DNA of 49,401 nucleotides from a virus, in the IMG/VR virus record IMGVR_UViG_3300024346_000107, positions 1 to 49,401 of that record, one strand, 5' to 3'. Shown piece after piece: positions 18,801-26,107 of this stretch; the first letter of the stretch is position 1; every line of letters begins with the position of its first letter. Below the pieces are notes generated by a model, which saw nothing but the letters and a program-made list of their open reading frames with translations, did no database searches and was not told the origin of the DNA. The translations under genes were made by a program, and so were the position numbers.

Positions 18801-19004
18801 CTCTTCACTACGTAAGTTGGTTACTTCATAATTACTTGTTGTGGTATTATATGCAAGAATAGAACCATTTTCTTCGGTTGCAGACACATCCACACCACCC
18901 AAGTTGGTGATAGCGAATGAACCAGCGGTAACCTTTTTTACTGGTGTTCCTACAACAATTTTTTTGACTACAATCTTGTCACTATACGTAGCTTTGATAG
19001 CCAT
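12819..19004 (-). CDS. giant repetitive tail fibre protein
   Basis: The largest gene of the window (2061 aa), probably a long trimeric fibre. The N-terminus (residues 1-150) looks like an attachment domain and contains LGTPTHRWRDLYLSG, a motif of phage fibre shafts. The middle carries many imperfect repeats built around AGGDLTYNSSTGQFSFDVE, VYTKSNFDSDLG, GPSASEVRAHF and DTTPQLGGNLDLNGNNITG. It ends with LNADTLDGQQGSHYR, a fibre-tip motif, and has no intramolecular chaperone (peptidase S74) domain. Which host surface structure it binds cannot be told. An AGAGGAAAGAG ribosome binding site precedes the ATG. Confidence 0.85.
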   Translation of the reverse strand: MAIKATYSDKIVVKKIVVGTPVKKVTAGSFAITNLGGVDVSATEENGSILAYNTTTSNYEVTNLRSEENIFVTFDSSANTYTFGFTNRDFVGNLEPADDVTYDLGTPTHRWRDLYLSGSSIKMGSLSIQDSGGDLVVVDSDGNKTSLGLSLSTNNTAIFSLDSNNGTFVFNDSDVARTDINETFHQGVTVVNGATIDSATITSLANTNLTGSQATFDSANIGTLRVTGNTVLDGNLTITGTETTVNTETINLADNTIVLNSNATGAPTENAGIEIERGDSANKSFLWNEGTGYWTLNGETLETTGKILFGNVYSSEGDLPNAGTYHGMFAHVHGTGRGLFAHGGSWHNLIDSDTTSLQQVYNLTSNTADITQLTGSQATFDSANITSVGGITGFDATSTSTLRGLFSAGGDLTYNSSTGQFSFDVEDVYTKTNFDSDLGAALDGGTGITYDSSTDTISITNTTVTAGTYGSASLIPVFTVNAQGQLDSAGTVAVAGVTSTAYDSSNGNFTISTADGNSFTSTINLNPFNTGNLTEGSNLYYTTARADSDAKRAISVTDAGGDGSLSYDTAAGTITYTGPSAAEVRAHFSAGGDITYNSSTGEFSIDVEQVYTKVNFDSDFNTRLTAMIDSASFNVITAQSIHTDSASFDSASITNLATTQITGSQATFDSANITSLGAVGSVDATTTSTIRGLFTGAGDLTYNNSTGQFTFDVESVYTKSNFDSDLGLANTGQLPEGSNLYYTTARVDSDAKASLLVSDLGGDGSLSYDSGSGVFTYTGPSASEVRAHFTANKGLSVTSGEFNIDSANVKGMFAGNKGLTYSDGTFNIDSANVKGMFSATDAGGDGSFSYSDGVFTYTGPSASEVRAHLTANKGLSVTAGEFNIDSANVKGMFSGGTGVTYSNGAISIGQDVGTTSDVTFGKVTQDSAVTKGLQLDPQTSAFSQTAGSLYFDSEHNKGLSVRLRTQENANPDVNLNIGQETFLYVYNGTGAQIDNGDAVYISGTHTDGKPKVTLARANTSTSSAVFGLATMNIPNGAHGWVTRYGLVRDVNTAGMTAGNILFLSPDSAGVVTETPVTVDTGFPHHIGRVIVADASNGIILVDGASEHFDDLRVENKLKTTQLVADSASLLNVQLDTTTFSGNQPYSEGLVFYDNEHKTLNYYNDINGSSNRPIEVGTQEHQRVFNNSGAVIKKGAALYFNGNYTSGAQDVPTVALANASSSSAYNAQGLASHDIANNSYGMLLLQGQLTEINTAAVTASSQFFVSATANGKIQSSEPTYPNFPMCMGWVVVSGDSDTGVLMVNRENHSVNSFRVTGSAHIGANLQIDGNLTILGSQTTVGTSNVTQGSPMYRLNEGDTIGEAGTSFQGSGLDDAFFGGHFKGTAGKNFYAKIDGTGTPNTFEWGYDSASPQATGVNITGSAQTLSDNIDIEFGATTGHTSGDKWTGSAAPVNVDTGFFTNRNTGTSGVGYTHAGIFFDVTDEKWKLIDEYDSTPTGAINTADASFGLATLVAKTFEGDLTGAVTGNASTASALAAGQNFSLTGDITANAVSFDGTGAVTLTTAYNPGSIVNADINASAAIVDTKLATISTAGKVNNSATTATSANTGSAIIARDASGNFAGGTFTGEVNRDAQTTVTAGTYGSTTAIPVLTIDANGFVDSAGSVAINTSLVADTTPQLGGNLDLNGNNITGTGDITHTGVLTTTSNVDGQAAINIIETDSNSASGPIFQLKRISGTPAVGDNLGQLKFKGKNDAGQDTVYGQFYNRIGSVTDGSECGTFEWQLNKSGTQTSVMRLTDTQLRLLNGTTIDLSGALTTSSTIDGRDIANDGSKLDSIAGDYLSDLLEDTTPQLGGNLDLNSNNITGTGNINLTSGTLTLNTSSTSALINLIGSGDGAAASPTFTFTRNSSSPADDDFLGQAKFKGKNSAAEDVVYATVLGKIIDKTDGTEDGALEFNTIKAGVDTTVARLYSTQLALVNGTTLFVGGNITTDGTIQGRNVDSDGTKLDTIESNATADQTAAEILTLLKTVDSNGSGLNADTLDGQQGSHYRINVYNNAGSLLN

Positions 19005-19017
19005 CTCTTTCCTCTTC

Positions 19018-19386
19018 TTATTTTGTAACCGAGGGAGATACTTCGATTTGACCTTCGAGTATTCTCTGGGTTATTGTATTGGTATCACTATCAGTGTGAG
19101 ATAACTCTACGTCATAGACGTACCTACCTCTAGGTTTCAAAGCATCTGTTTGTGCATTAGTGAGTGATAAAGTGAGAATCCCATCAGCTGGTGGGGTTGC
19201 TACTACTGCATTGAATTGTAGTGTGTCGGGGTCGTTTGCAGAGTCAGTGTATCTGCGTTTCATCATAGCAGAAACTGACCTATTTGTCAAGTCAAACGCA
19301 CTTCCACTATCATGAACCAGATGCACTTCAATTGCAACATCTGTTCCCTGATTAATTGTTATATCTTCGTAATTTGTTGATGACAT
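19018..19386 (-). CDS. small beta-sandwich structural protein, BppU-N-like
   Basis: A 122-aa protein whose pattern EDITINQGTDVAIEVHLVHD, FDLTNRSVSAMMKRRY and GRYVYDVELSH resembles the N-terminal domain of phage baseplate upper proteins (BppU). That domain is an all-beta module used to attach receptor-binding parts. It is 13 nt upstream of the giant fibre, so it probably anchors or accompanies it. It has its own late promoter. The family link is by motif memory and moderate in strength. Confidence 0.6.
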   Translation of the reverse strand: MSSTNYEDITINQGTDVAIEVHLVHDSGSAFDLTNRSVSAMMKRRYTDSANDPDTLQFNAVVATPPADGILTLSLTNAQTDALKPRGRYVYDVELSHTDSDTNTITQRILEGQIEVSPSVTK

Positions 19387-19424
19387 TCTAAATACCCATG
19401 TTAAATAAAACCTTTATGTGTTTA

Positions 19425-19432
19425 TTTATAAG
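19425..19432 (-). promoter_or_regulatory. T4-type late promoter, extended 14-nt form
   Basis: Exact TATAAATA on the minus strand within the longer shared sequence AAACCTTATAAATA (19438 to 19425). The predicted leader to the ATG at 19386 is about 33 nt. Confidence 0.75.
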
Positions 19433-19450
19433 GTTTAGAACTCCAAGATT

Positions 19451-20125
19451 TTAGTAATCGGACATTATTTCTTCTATGATTTCGTCTTGCATACCCATAG
19501 ACATTGCACTCTCGTCAAAGATAAAAGAAACGGTTATTCTCCAACAATTAGTTTTTGCGGCATGATAAACTCTTTTGTCCCAAGATTCACTATACGAACC
19601 AAAGTATCCAGCTTTGCATTGCCAACCCTGTACATCTTGCATGACAACATCTTCGCCTGTCTTACCATCAACATATTTGAAGTATCCGTCTCCAGTTTCT
19701 GACCAAGAGAAGATTAAGTTATATGCACACGCATTTGCATTGTTATGCCACGAGAGAAACCCGCCAGGCGGATACATTGTGAACAATGCACACGTTCGTG
19801 TAGAGAATATGGTACACAATTTTTCATTAAGTATACTAAATCTTTCTACGAGTTTTGCTATTTCAGCATTATTTTTGGTCTTACCATTAGTGTCTAGATG
19901 AGTGTTTTTTAGTGATATTGAGTGAGTAGCTTCTGGATACCCATCGTGGTCGGTATCCATGTTTATAATTTGGTCACGATACTCATCACTTGTAAACCAA
20001 TCCGCATCCTTTTCACTTCCATTAACACGCAAAAGTGACATTAGATGTTCACGGTCATCATAGTATGTTTTCACTTCTTCGAGAAGTTCAATGACTTCCT
20101 TATTTCTTATAGGAATATTTTTCAT
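19451..20125 (-). CDS. 2OG-Fe(II) oxygenase-like protein with altered metal triad
   Basis: A 224-aa protein resembling the double-stranded beta-helix dioxygenases (prolyl-hydroxylase type) common in marine myophages. FTMYPPGGFLSWHNNAN (115-131) gives His127 of the iron site. RVYHAAKTNCWRITVSFIF gives the distal His188 and the 2-oxoglutarate-binding Arg196. The second ligand of the usual HxD motif is Asn129, which may weaken or change iron binding. It is coupled by TAATG to the glycosyltransferase-like gene and lies next to the fibre genes, so a virion protein is a possible substrate. That is inference. Confidence 0.75.
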   Translation of the reverse strand: MKNIPIRNKEVIELLEEVKTYYDDREHLMSLLRVNGSEKDADWFTSDEYRDQIINMDTDHDGYPEATHSISLKNTHLDTNGKTKNNAEIAKLVERFSILNEKLCTIFSTRTCALFTMYPPGGFLSWHNNANACAYNLIFSWSETGDGYFKYVDGKTGEDVVMQDVQGWQCKAGYFGSYSESWDKRVYHAAKTNCWRITVSFIFDESAMSMGMQDEIIEEIMSDY

Positions 20126-20868
20126 TATACAATCAACTTATCCTTCTGTAAACATCCAGAATAGTGTCTCAATATTGGGGGTTTATCTGGTTTTTTCAAA
20201 CCACTATAATCATACTGTGTAAAGTAGTTCCATCGAATGTCATCATCAAAGATTCCGATCTTCAAGCCTTTGTACTTTTCCACCTTCTCGGTCAACCACC
20301 AGAGGGTTGTCTGATCAAAGTGTTTGAGGTCTTTGTTCCAAATATCATCATCAAAACCATCGGGTTTCCATTGACCCGAATGTTGTCTACGATACAGATC
20401 ATCCCAGTCCTCCATGAACTCTTTTACTAATGGATTGGAACTACGATAGAGACACACACCCCCACATAACTTGTACTTCTCAACGCCACCATCAAACTTA
20501 AATTCACGAATTGCATAAAACTTTTCACGTTCTTTATTCAATTCATGAAAGACTAAATCATAGTCCTTCATTTCATCCCAGACCTTTGCGATGTCTTCGT
20601 GTTCGCATTCCATGTCTGCATCAACATACATGGTGATGTCGTAGGGTGTTTGGGCCATACCAGTTAGTTTCGCACGATAATGATTGTCACAAATTTCGAC
20701 ATTATCAGCTTCATCTGCACGATGGTCAATAAACCTTTCTTCAGTGAAAAGTGTTATATTCGCATCAGGATACCAGTCTCGGATTGATTCTATTAGGTTG
20801 CAAGCGTAAATGTAGAAGTTTGAATTTCTGGATGCAACAATCACAAAACCTTTAGTGAGTTCCTTCAT
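20125..20868 (-). CDS. glycosyltransferase-like protein, GT-A fold
   Basis: A 247-aa protein with the arrangement of nucleotide-sugar transferases. The N-terminal part GFVIVASRNSNFYIYACNLIESIR is Rossmann-like. The metal-binding DxD is in MYVDADMECEH (Asp83, Asp85). An acceptor-side region CGGVCLYRSSNPLVKEFM follows, then DQTTLWW at 185-191 and HYSG at 235-238, as in GT8-like enzymes. Its location between fibre genes suggests that it glycosylates a fibre or a host surface molecule. The donor sugar cannot be told. Confidence 0.75.
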   Translation of the reverse strand: MKELTKGFVIVASRNSNFYIYACNLIESIRDWYPDANITLFTEERFIDHRADEADNVEICDNHYRAKLTGMAQTPYDITMYVDADMECEHEDIAKVWDEMKDYDLVFHELNKEREKFYAIREFKFDGGVEKYKLCGGVCLYRSSNPLVKEFMEDWDDLYRRQHSGQWKPDGFDDDIWNKDLKHFDQTTLWWLTEKVEKYKGLKIGIFDDDIRWNYFTQYDYSGLKKPDKPPILRHYSGCLQKDKLIV

Positions 20869-21301
20869 TTTTCATAGAGTCCTGTATAATTAAAATAGCG
20901 TAAAGGTTCACTTCAGGGACAGACTTAGAACGTCTCAGTTTAGATTTCAATGCACGATTCTTAGATGCTTTGATTTCTTCGATCTCAAAGGTTTCTAGTT
21001 TATATGCAAATAGTTTCTCTAGTTTCTTCGCACGTTCCTTTTCAAGTTTTTGTTGTTTATCAACTTCTGCTTCTTCTTGTTTCTGTTCGAGTCGTTTCTT
21101 ACTTGAATTGTTAATCTGTTCTTCGCCAAGAAACGCAACGACTTCTTTGAAATCTTCGTTCTCTGTGCCGTCAGCGTTTAACTTGTCGAGTTTCCAAACC
21201 TTACGAGTTGTTTTATTTCCTTCGACAATCTCACTAATTGCATTTAGAGTTTTCTTTCGAGGGGTTTCCCAAAATGCATTATCTAACCATGTTCTAGACA
21301 T
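20852..21301 (-). CDS. charged coiled-coil protein of unknown function
   Basis: A 149-aa protein with a short N-terminal segment (SRTWLDNAFWETPRKKTLNAISE) and a long, Lys/Glu-rich helix (residues about 75-130) that is probably coiled coil. It lies right after the tetrapeptide-repeat fibres and overlaps the glycosyltransferase start by 17 nt. This position fits a fibre assembly chaperone or a fibre-associated protein. No family is recognised. Confidence 0.65.
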   Translation of the reverse strand: MSRTWLDNAFWETPRKKTLNAISEIVEGNKTTRKVWKLDKLNADGTENEDFKEVVAFLGEEQINNSSKKRLEQKQEEAEVDKQQKLEKERAKKLEKLFAYKLETFEIEEIKASKNRALKSKLRRSKSVPEVNLYAILIIQDSMKNEGTH

Positions 21302-21340
21302 TGTTGTCTCCTAATTCATTCAAAATTATATATAAGTATT

Positions 21341-23461
21341 TTACGAAACCCTTTGGTATAGGGTATATGTTGCACTGACAAAGGTTCCACTACCAACAGT
21401 TGTTCCTTGAAAATCGCCAGTATAGTTACCAAGAAAGTTTCTACTATAGTTTGCACTGAAAGTACTAGTACGTGATCTCGTTGAGGTCGCTGTACTATCA
21501 CGAGTAAAATCACCTGTGGAATTTCTGGTAAAATCCTGCGAGAATGTGGAAACTCGATTCCTTGTATAGTTAGCAGAGAAGACAGAACTTCTCGTTCTTT
21601 GGTATTCAGCTGAATATGCAGAACTCCTCGTTCTTTGGTATTCAGCCGAAAATGCAGAACTTCTCGTTCTCAAGAAGTCCCTAGAATAATTACCAGTGTA
21701 GTCACCTACATAATTGCTTGATCGTGTTCTCTGATAGTTTGCACTAAATGCTCTTGAATAATTACCAACAAAGTCGCCAGTAAAGTCATTAAGAGAATCT
21801 CTGGTAGAGTTAAGAGTAGAATTTCTTGTAAAATCGTTTGAGTAATTACCAGTATAGTTACCAACAAAATTGCCTGTACTCGTTCTCGTACTCGCTCTCG
21901 TACTCGTTCTCGTACTCGTTCTCGTATATGTTGATCCATCATTCCTAGTACTAGTACGTGTTGATGTTCTGGTATAGTTACCAGTAAAGTTACCATAATA
22001 ATTTGTAGTGCCTACATATGATGAAGATTGTCTACTAGTACGTGTTGATGTTCTGGTATAGTTACCAACAAAGTTACCAGTAAAGTTACCTAAGTAGGTT
22101 CTACCGTAGTTACCAAAGAAGTTACCAGCAAAGTCACCAGCATAGTTACCAGTAAAGTCTGTTACACGAGTTCTGGTATACGCTTGGGAAAACACATTTG
22201 TAAAGTTACCAGTAAAATCACCTGTGAAATCACCAGCAAAGTTACCAGTAAAGTCTTGTGTATAATTAGCTTCAAAGTCTCTGCTATAATTACCAGTGAA
22301 ATCACCAACAAAGTTACTTGTACGTGTTCTCTGATAGTTTGCACTAAATGCTCTTGCATAGTTACCAGTAAAGTCTCTGCTATAATTACCTGTATAATTG
22401 CCTACAAAGTTTCTCGAATAATTACCAGTATAGTTACCAACAAAGTTTCTACTATAATTACCAGTGTAATCACCAAGAAACCCAGAATTTGAAAAATTGC
22501 CCTCGAAGTTGCCGGTGAAACCTGACTGGAAATTACCAGTAAAGTTACCTAAGTAATTTCCTGCAAAGGTTCTGGAATAATTTCCTTCAAAACTACTTGA
22601 TCGGGTTCGGGTAAAATCTGTGGTGTAATTTACGTCCCCTGTTGAGTGACGTGTATCTGTCGCAGTACCACGAGAGACCCAAGTACCTGACGAAGATGGC
22701 GCACCTTGTGAATTACTTCTTAACTGATAACTACCAATATCAACAGGAAATGAAAAACCATCTTTTTGCATCCTAGTTTGACATCTTGTACCAAAGGTAT
22801 AACCAATTTCGGCATCAGTCATTTCCTGAAGACCTTGGAAAGTGCCTGTCAGACCACTAGACCTTTTGATTGCAACTGGTCGCACAGCCGTGGGTGCGGT
22901 CATCGTATCTCTTATATACAGATTATAAGTTGTTCCGGCAGTACCATCAACCAGAGTATCTTCAAAGACTCCAGCTTTGTATACCGAATAATCTGAACTG
23001 GGTGCAGATGAACCGATCTTGATTGTGCCAGGATATTCGGATGTTGTAATACGAGAAAGTAATCGGTCGGTGAGAGTGTCAACTTCCGAAGAATCTAACT
23101 CATGTATTTCGGACGTTCCGCTGTTATCAGTAAATTCAATTGGGTATCGGAATGCAGATGAATCATTGGCAAAATCAACTGTATCAGCAGTACCTTTCTG
23201 AAATAGTGTCGTTTGCACTGTGGTTACAGGAACACCACCACCATCGAATGCATGACTGCCTGGCCCAGAACTATAATACCCATCGGTAAGCACACCAACA
23301 GTTTTAACATTGTTATTAACAGTACACAACATACCTAGGGCGTTAGAATCTAATGTAGAGATATGCAACCCAGCTTGGTACGCAAGGTAGTTCTCTTCGG
23401 TAGTCGTTATTTCCTTGAGGTCACCATTAGTGCCTTCAAGTTTTAGTGTAGTATCTCCCAT
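21341..23461 (-). CDS. tetrapeptide-repeat tail fibre / adhesin (706 aa)
   Basis: The N-terminal 270 residues are a globular domain shared with the upstream paralogue (TEENYLAYQ, YPGT, TMTAPTAVRP, GTATDTR). Residues about 278-687 are an almost uninterrupted four-residue repeat, roughly [N/D/S/T]-[Y/F/S/T]-x-[G/R]. Examples are NYTGNYSRNFVG and a Ser/Thr/Arg variant TRTSTRTS. About 100 units are present. The strict period suggests a beta-solenoid or fibrous shaft, not the classical pentapeptide repeat. A C-terminal cap of about 20 residues (SATYTLYQRVS) is shared with the paralogue. It is probably a virion fibre. Confidence 0.75.
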   Translation of the reverse strand: MGDTTLKLEGTNGDLKEITTTEENYLAYQAGLHISTLDSNALGMLCTVNNNVKTVGVLTDGYYSSGPGSHAFDGGGVPVTTVQTTLFQKGTADTVDFANDSSAFRYPIEFTDNSGTSEIHELDSSEVDTLTDRLLSRITTSEYPGTIKIGSSAPSSDYSVYKAGVFEDTLVDGTAGTTYNLYIRDTMTAPTAVRPVAIKRSSGLTGTFQGLQEMTDAEIGYTFGTRCQTRMQKDGFSFPVDIGSYQLRSNSQGAPSSSGTWVSRGTATDTRHSTGDVNYTTDFTRTRSSSFEGNYSRTFAGNYLGNFTGNFQSGFTGNFEGNFSNSGFLGDYTGNYSRNFVGNYTGNYSRNFVGNYTGNYSRDFTGNYARAFSANYQRTRTSNFVGDFTGNYSRDFEANYTQDFTGNFAGDFTGDFTGNFTNVFSQAYTRTRVTDFTGNYAGDFAGNFFGNYGRTYLGNFTGNFVGNYTRTSTRTSRQSSSYVGTTNYYGNFTGNYTRTSTRTSTRNDGSTYTRTSTRTSTRASTRTSTGNFVGNYTGNYSNDFTRNSTLNSTRDSLNDFTGDFVGNYSRAFSANYQRTRSSNYVGDYTGNYSRDFLRTRSSAFSAEYQRTRSSAYSAEYQRTRSSVFSANYTRNRVSTFSQDFTRNSTGDFTRDSTATSTRSRTSTFSANYSRNFLGNYTGDFQGTTVGSGTFVSATYTLYQRVS
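21394..22620 (-). repeat. 12-bp coding repeat array of the 706-aa fibre
   Basis: The DNA of the tetrapeptide region repeats with a 12-bp period, with units such as GGTAACTTTACT on the minus strand varying at wobble positions. It is coding, not intergenic, and offers many chances for slippage or recombination with the upstream paralogue. Confidence 0.7.
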
Positions 23462-23472
23462 AATACCTCTAT

Positions 23473-26091
23473 TTATGCGGTTCTTACATAGAGTGTATAT
23501 GTCTCAATGTTTGTGGGACTACTCCCTATTTCTGTGCCAGCGTAATTTCCTGTAAAGGTTCTTGAATAATTACCCTCAAAACTTCTCGCATAATTACCAG
23601 TATAGTTACCTATATAATTCTCCGATCTTGTTCTTGTAGAGGTACGTAAAAATTCACTACTGTAGTTGCCAACATAGTTACCAACGAAATCTCGTGAGAA
23701 TTCTGATGCGCCAATGTAACTGGATACTCGTGTTCTCTGAAAGTTTGTTGTGTAATTGCCCACAAAGTTTCTTGAATAATTACCAGTAAAGTCACCTGTG
23801 TAGTTTCCTTCGAAATTCTTTGAAGACGTTCTGGTTGAAGCTCGAGTAGAATTTCTGGTTGAAGTTCGGGTAGATGTTCTAGTATAAGAGGCTGTTCCAC
23901 TACCAACGGTTACCGTATTGCGAAGAAAGGAGCTGGTTGATTGTAGGCGAGAGAGTGCTTGGGCGAAACCGCCCTCTGGCGACCCATAAGAACCACCATA
24001 AGCGGCTGGTGTGCTGTCCTCAATGTCGCCAGTATCACTATTCTCCGCCATGAACAAATAAGTATAAAAAGCCGGGCCTTGATTGGTCATTTCATTATAT
24101 TGGAAAGCACGGTAGAATCTCATTAGACGTTGACCACCATCAACATAACCAGTAAAATATCCTGCCATCTGAAGATAAGTAATCGTTCTTGAGCCGGAAC
24201 TTACTATAGTAGTATCCACATTAGTAACAGCTTCATTACTACTTAGAGTTACCACAGCAGTACCAACATAGTTACCAAGGAAATTACCACCGTAGTTACC
24301 AGTAAAGTCCCCAGTAAAGTTACCAGCATAGGTACTTGTACGTGTTCTCTGAAACTGTGTATTCCTCTCCCTTGTATAATTACTTGTTCTAGTTCTAGTG
24401 AAGTTGCCGACATAGTCACCAACAAAGTTACGACTAAAACTATCTTCTACGGTTCTGGTACTATTTCGGGTGAAGTCACCAACAAAGTCACCAGTAAAAT
24501 CACCATCAAAGTAAAGAGTTCTTGAGAAGTTGCCGACATAGTTACCTGCGAAGTCGCCAACAAACTGATTCTGTCTAGTACTGGTTCTTGTATAACTGGC
24601 TGAATAGACACCTTGGAAATTATGATTATAATTCTTTTGTCTAACCGCCCAGTTATCGGTGAGGGTATAACCTGTTATCGAAACACCTCTCTCGTATGTA
24701 AAACCATCATTGCCAGGATATGAAGTCACGTTCATAGCAGTGCTGTGATTTGAGTAAGAGTTCTGTATTACAGTGACGCCGTTAAAGACAACATATAAAG
24801 TTGCTGAATTGCCATAATAACTGCGGACAACCCTCCAATAGTAAGTAGAATTATTACCGTAATAGGGACTATTGCTGACGCCCAAATAGTCACCAGCATA
24901 GTTACCAAGGAAATTACCAGTATAACTACTTGTGCCTTGGAAGTCTTGGTTACGATCTCTGGTACTAGTTCTAGAATATGTACTGGTTCTCGTAGAAACT
25001 CTTGTAAAGTTTTGGTCTCTTTCTGTAGTATAGTTACCAATGTAGTCGCCCACAAAGCCTGGCGAGTATATACTTGTACGAGTTCTAGTATAGGTGTCGC
25101 TAAAATTACGAGTATAATTACCTATAAATTGTTGTGAGAATGTCGAAGCTCTATCTCTAGTGTAGTCTTGTGAGTAAGTAGAATCTCTTTGTCTCGCATA
25201 TGTTGAAACCCTACTACGTGTATAAGTTGCATCAGTAACCGCTTGTCGAGTGTCTGTTGCAGTACCCTTTGATGACCACGAACCAGAATACCCATTTGCG
25301 ACAGGAGTACCTTGTGCAGAACTTAGAAGTAAGTAGGAACCGACAGGATTAGCCGACTGACCAATTCGATTTTTTGATACAGTACCCAGACTTTGACCTA
25401 TCTGTCGGTCTGTCATTTGTTGAAGACCCTGATAATCACCACTATCACCATTAGACCTTTTTATCGCAAATGGTCGCACAGCTGTTGGTGCGGTCATGGT
25501 GGTTCTTTTATGAAGATAGTATGGAACAGTAGTACCATCTGTCCTAGTGTCACTAAAAATATGTTTTTCAATCGCATAGTCGGTAAGTGACCCAGAAGAA
25601 GATAATTTGTATGTGCCTGGGTAATCGTTTGTATAGATGGTCGAATTAATTCTATCGATCACCCTGATTTGGTCAGAATCATCCATCTCCCTGATTTTAA
25701 GTTGGGGTATAACTGTATCAACACCACCATCAGTCTGGGTATAACCCACACTAGTATCGGAATCTGAATAGATAAGTCTACGTACATCACTGTCCGCATT
25801 AGATTGAACAAAAGTATTTTGTCCTATTACTGAACCAACAGTGGTGATCGGCAAGAAACCGCCAACTCCAGATGGAGTACCCACCGCAGAATCATAAGAG
25901 GTATTAACGAAAGTGCCGATAGGTTGATAAGAAGATGCCGCCAAAGACGTAGACAGTCTACCAGTATTAGTAGAGTCCTGTTCTGCGAGATATAGACCTG
26001 TTTGGTATGCGAGATAGTTCTCTTCAGTCGAAGAAAACTTCTGAAGTTCTGTTGGCGCTGCACTATCCTTTAATTTTAATGGAACACTCAT
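23473..26091 (-). CDS. tetrapeptide-repeat tail fibre / adhesin (872 aa), paralogue
   Basis: Paralogue of the 706-aa gene, 11 nt upstream of it. The N-terminal domain (residues 1-285) aligns throughout (EENYLAYQTGL, TMTAPTAVRPFAIKRS, SKGTATDTR). The four-residue repeat runs from about 287 to 855. It is interrupted by two non-repetitive segments, about 404-492 (Tyr-rich) and about 611-734 (mixed composition). These look like inserted globular domains and are good candidates for receptor-binding parts. The C-terminus ETYTLYVRTA matches the other copy. Confidence 0.75.
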   Translation of the reverse strand: MSVPLKLKDSAAPTELQKFSSTEENYLAYQTGLYLAEQDSTNTGRLSTSLAASSYQPIGTFVNTSYDSAVGTPSGVGGFLPITTVGSVIGQNTFVQSNADSDVRRLIYSDSDTSVGYTQTDGGVDTVIPQLKIREMDDSDQIRVIDRINSTIYTNDYPGTYKLSSSGSLTDYAIEKHIFSDTRTDGTTVPYYLHKRTTMTAPTAVRPFAIKRSNGDSGDYQGLQQMTDRQIGQSLGTVSKNRIGQSANPVGSYLLLSSAQGTPVANGYSGSWSSKGTATDTRQAVTDATYTRSRVSTYARQRDSTYSQDYTRDRASTFSQQFIGNYTRNFSDTYTRTRTSIYSPGFVGDYIGNYTTERDQNFTRVSTRTSTYSRTSTRDRNQDFQGTSSYTGNFLGNYAGDYLGVSNSPYYGNNSTYYWRVVRSYYGNSATLYVVFNGVTVIQNSYSNHSTAMNVTSYPGNDGFTYERGVSITGYTLTDNWAVRQKNYNHNFQGVYSASYTRTSTRQNQFVGDFAGNYVGNFSRTLYFDGDFTGDFVGDFTRNSTRTVEDSFSRNFVGDYVGNFTRTRTSNYTRERNTQFQRTRTSTYAGNFTGDFTGNYGGNFLGNYVGTAVVTLSSNEAVTNVDTTIVSSGSRTITYLQMAGYFTGYVDGGQRLMRFYRAFQYNEMTNQGPAFYTYLFMAENSDTGDIEDSTPAAYGGSYGSPEGGFAQALSRLQSTSSFLRNTVTVGSGTASYTRTSTRTSTRNSTRASTRTSSKNFEGNYTGDFTGNYSRNFVGNYTTNFQRTRVSSYIGASEFSRDFVGNYVGNYSSEFLRTSTRTRSENYIGNYTGNYARSFEGNYSRTFTGNYAGTEIGSSPTNIETYTLYVRTA

Positions 26092-26107
26092 CGTGTCAAT
26101 ACTCCGA

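Noticed and set aside
21394-25200. Regular short repeats suggesting a CRISPR array or tandem intergenic repeats
   Set aside because: The period is 12 bp, in frame, without unique spacers, and encodes the tetrapeptide repeats of two fibres.
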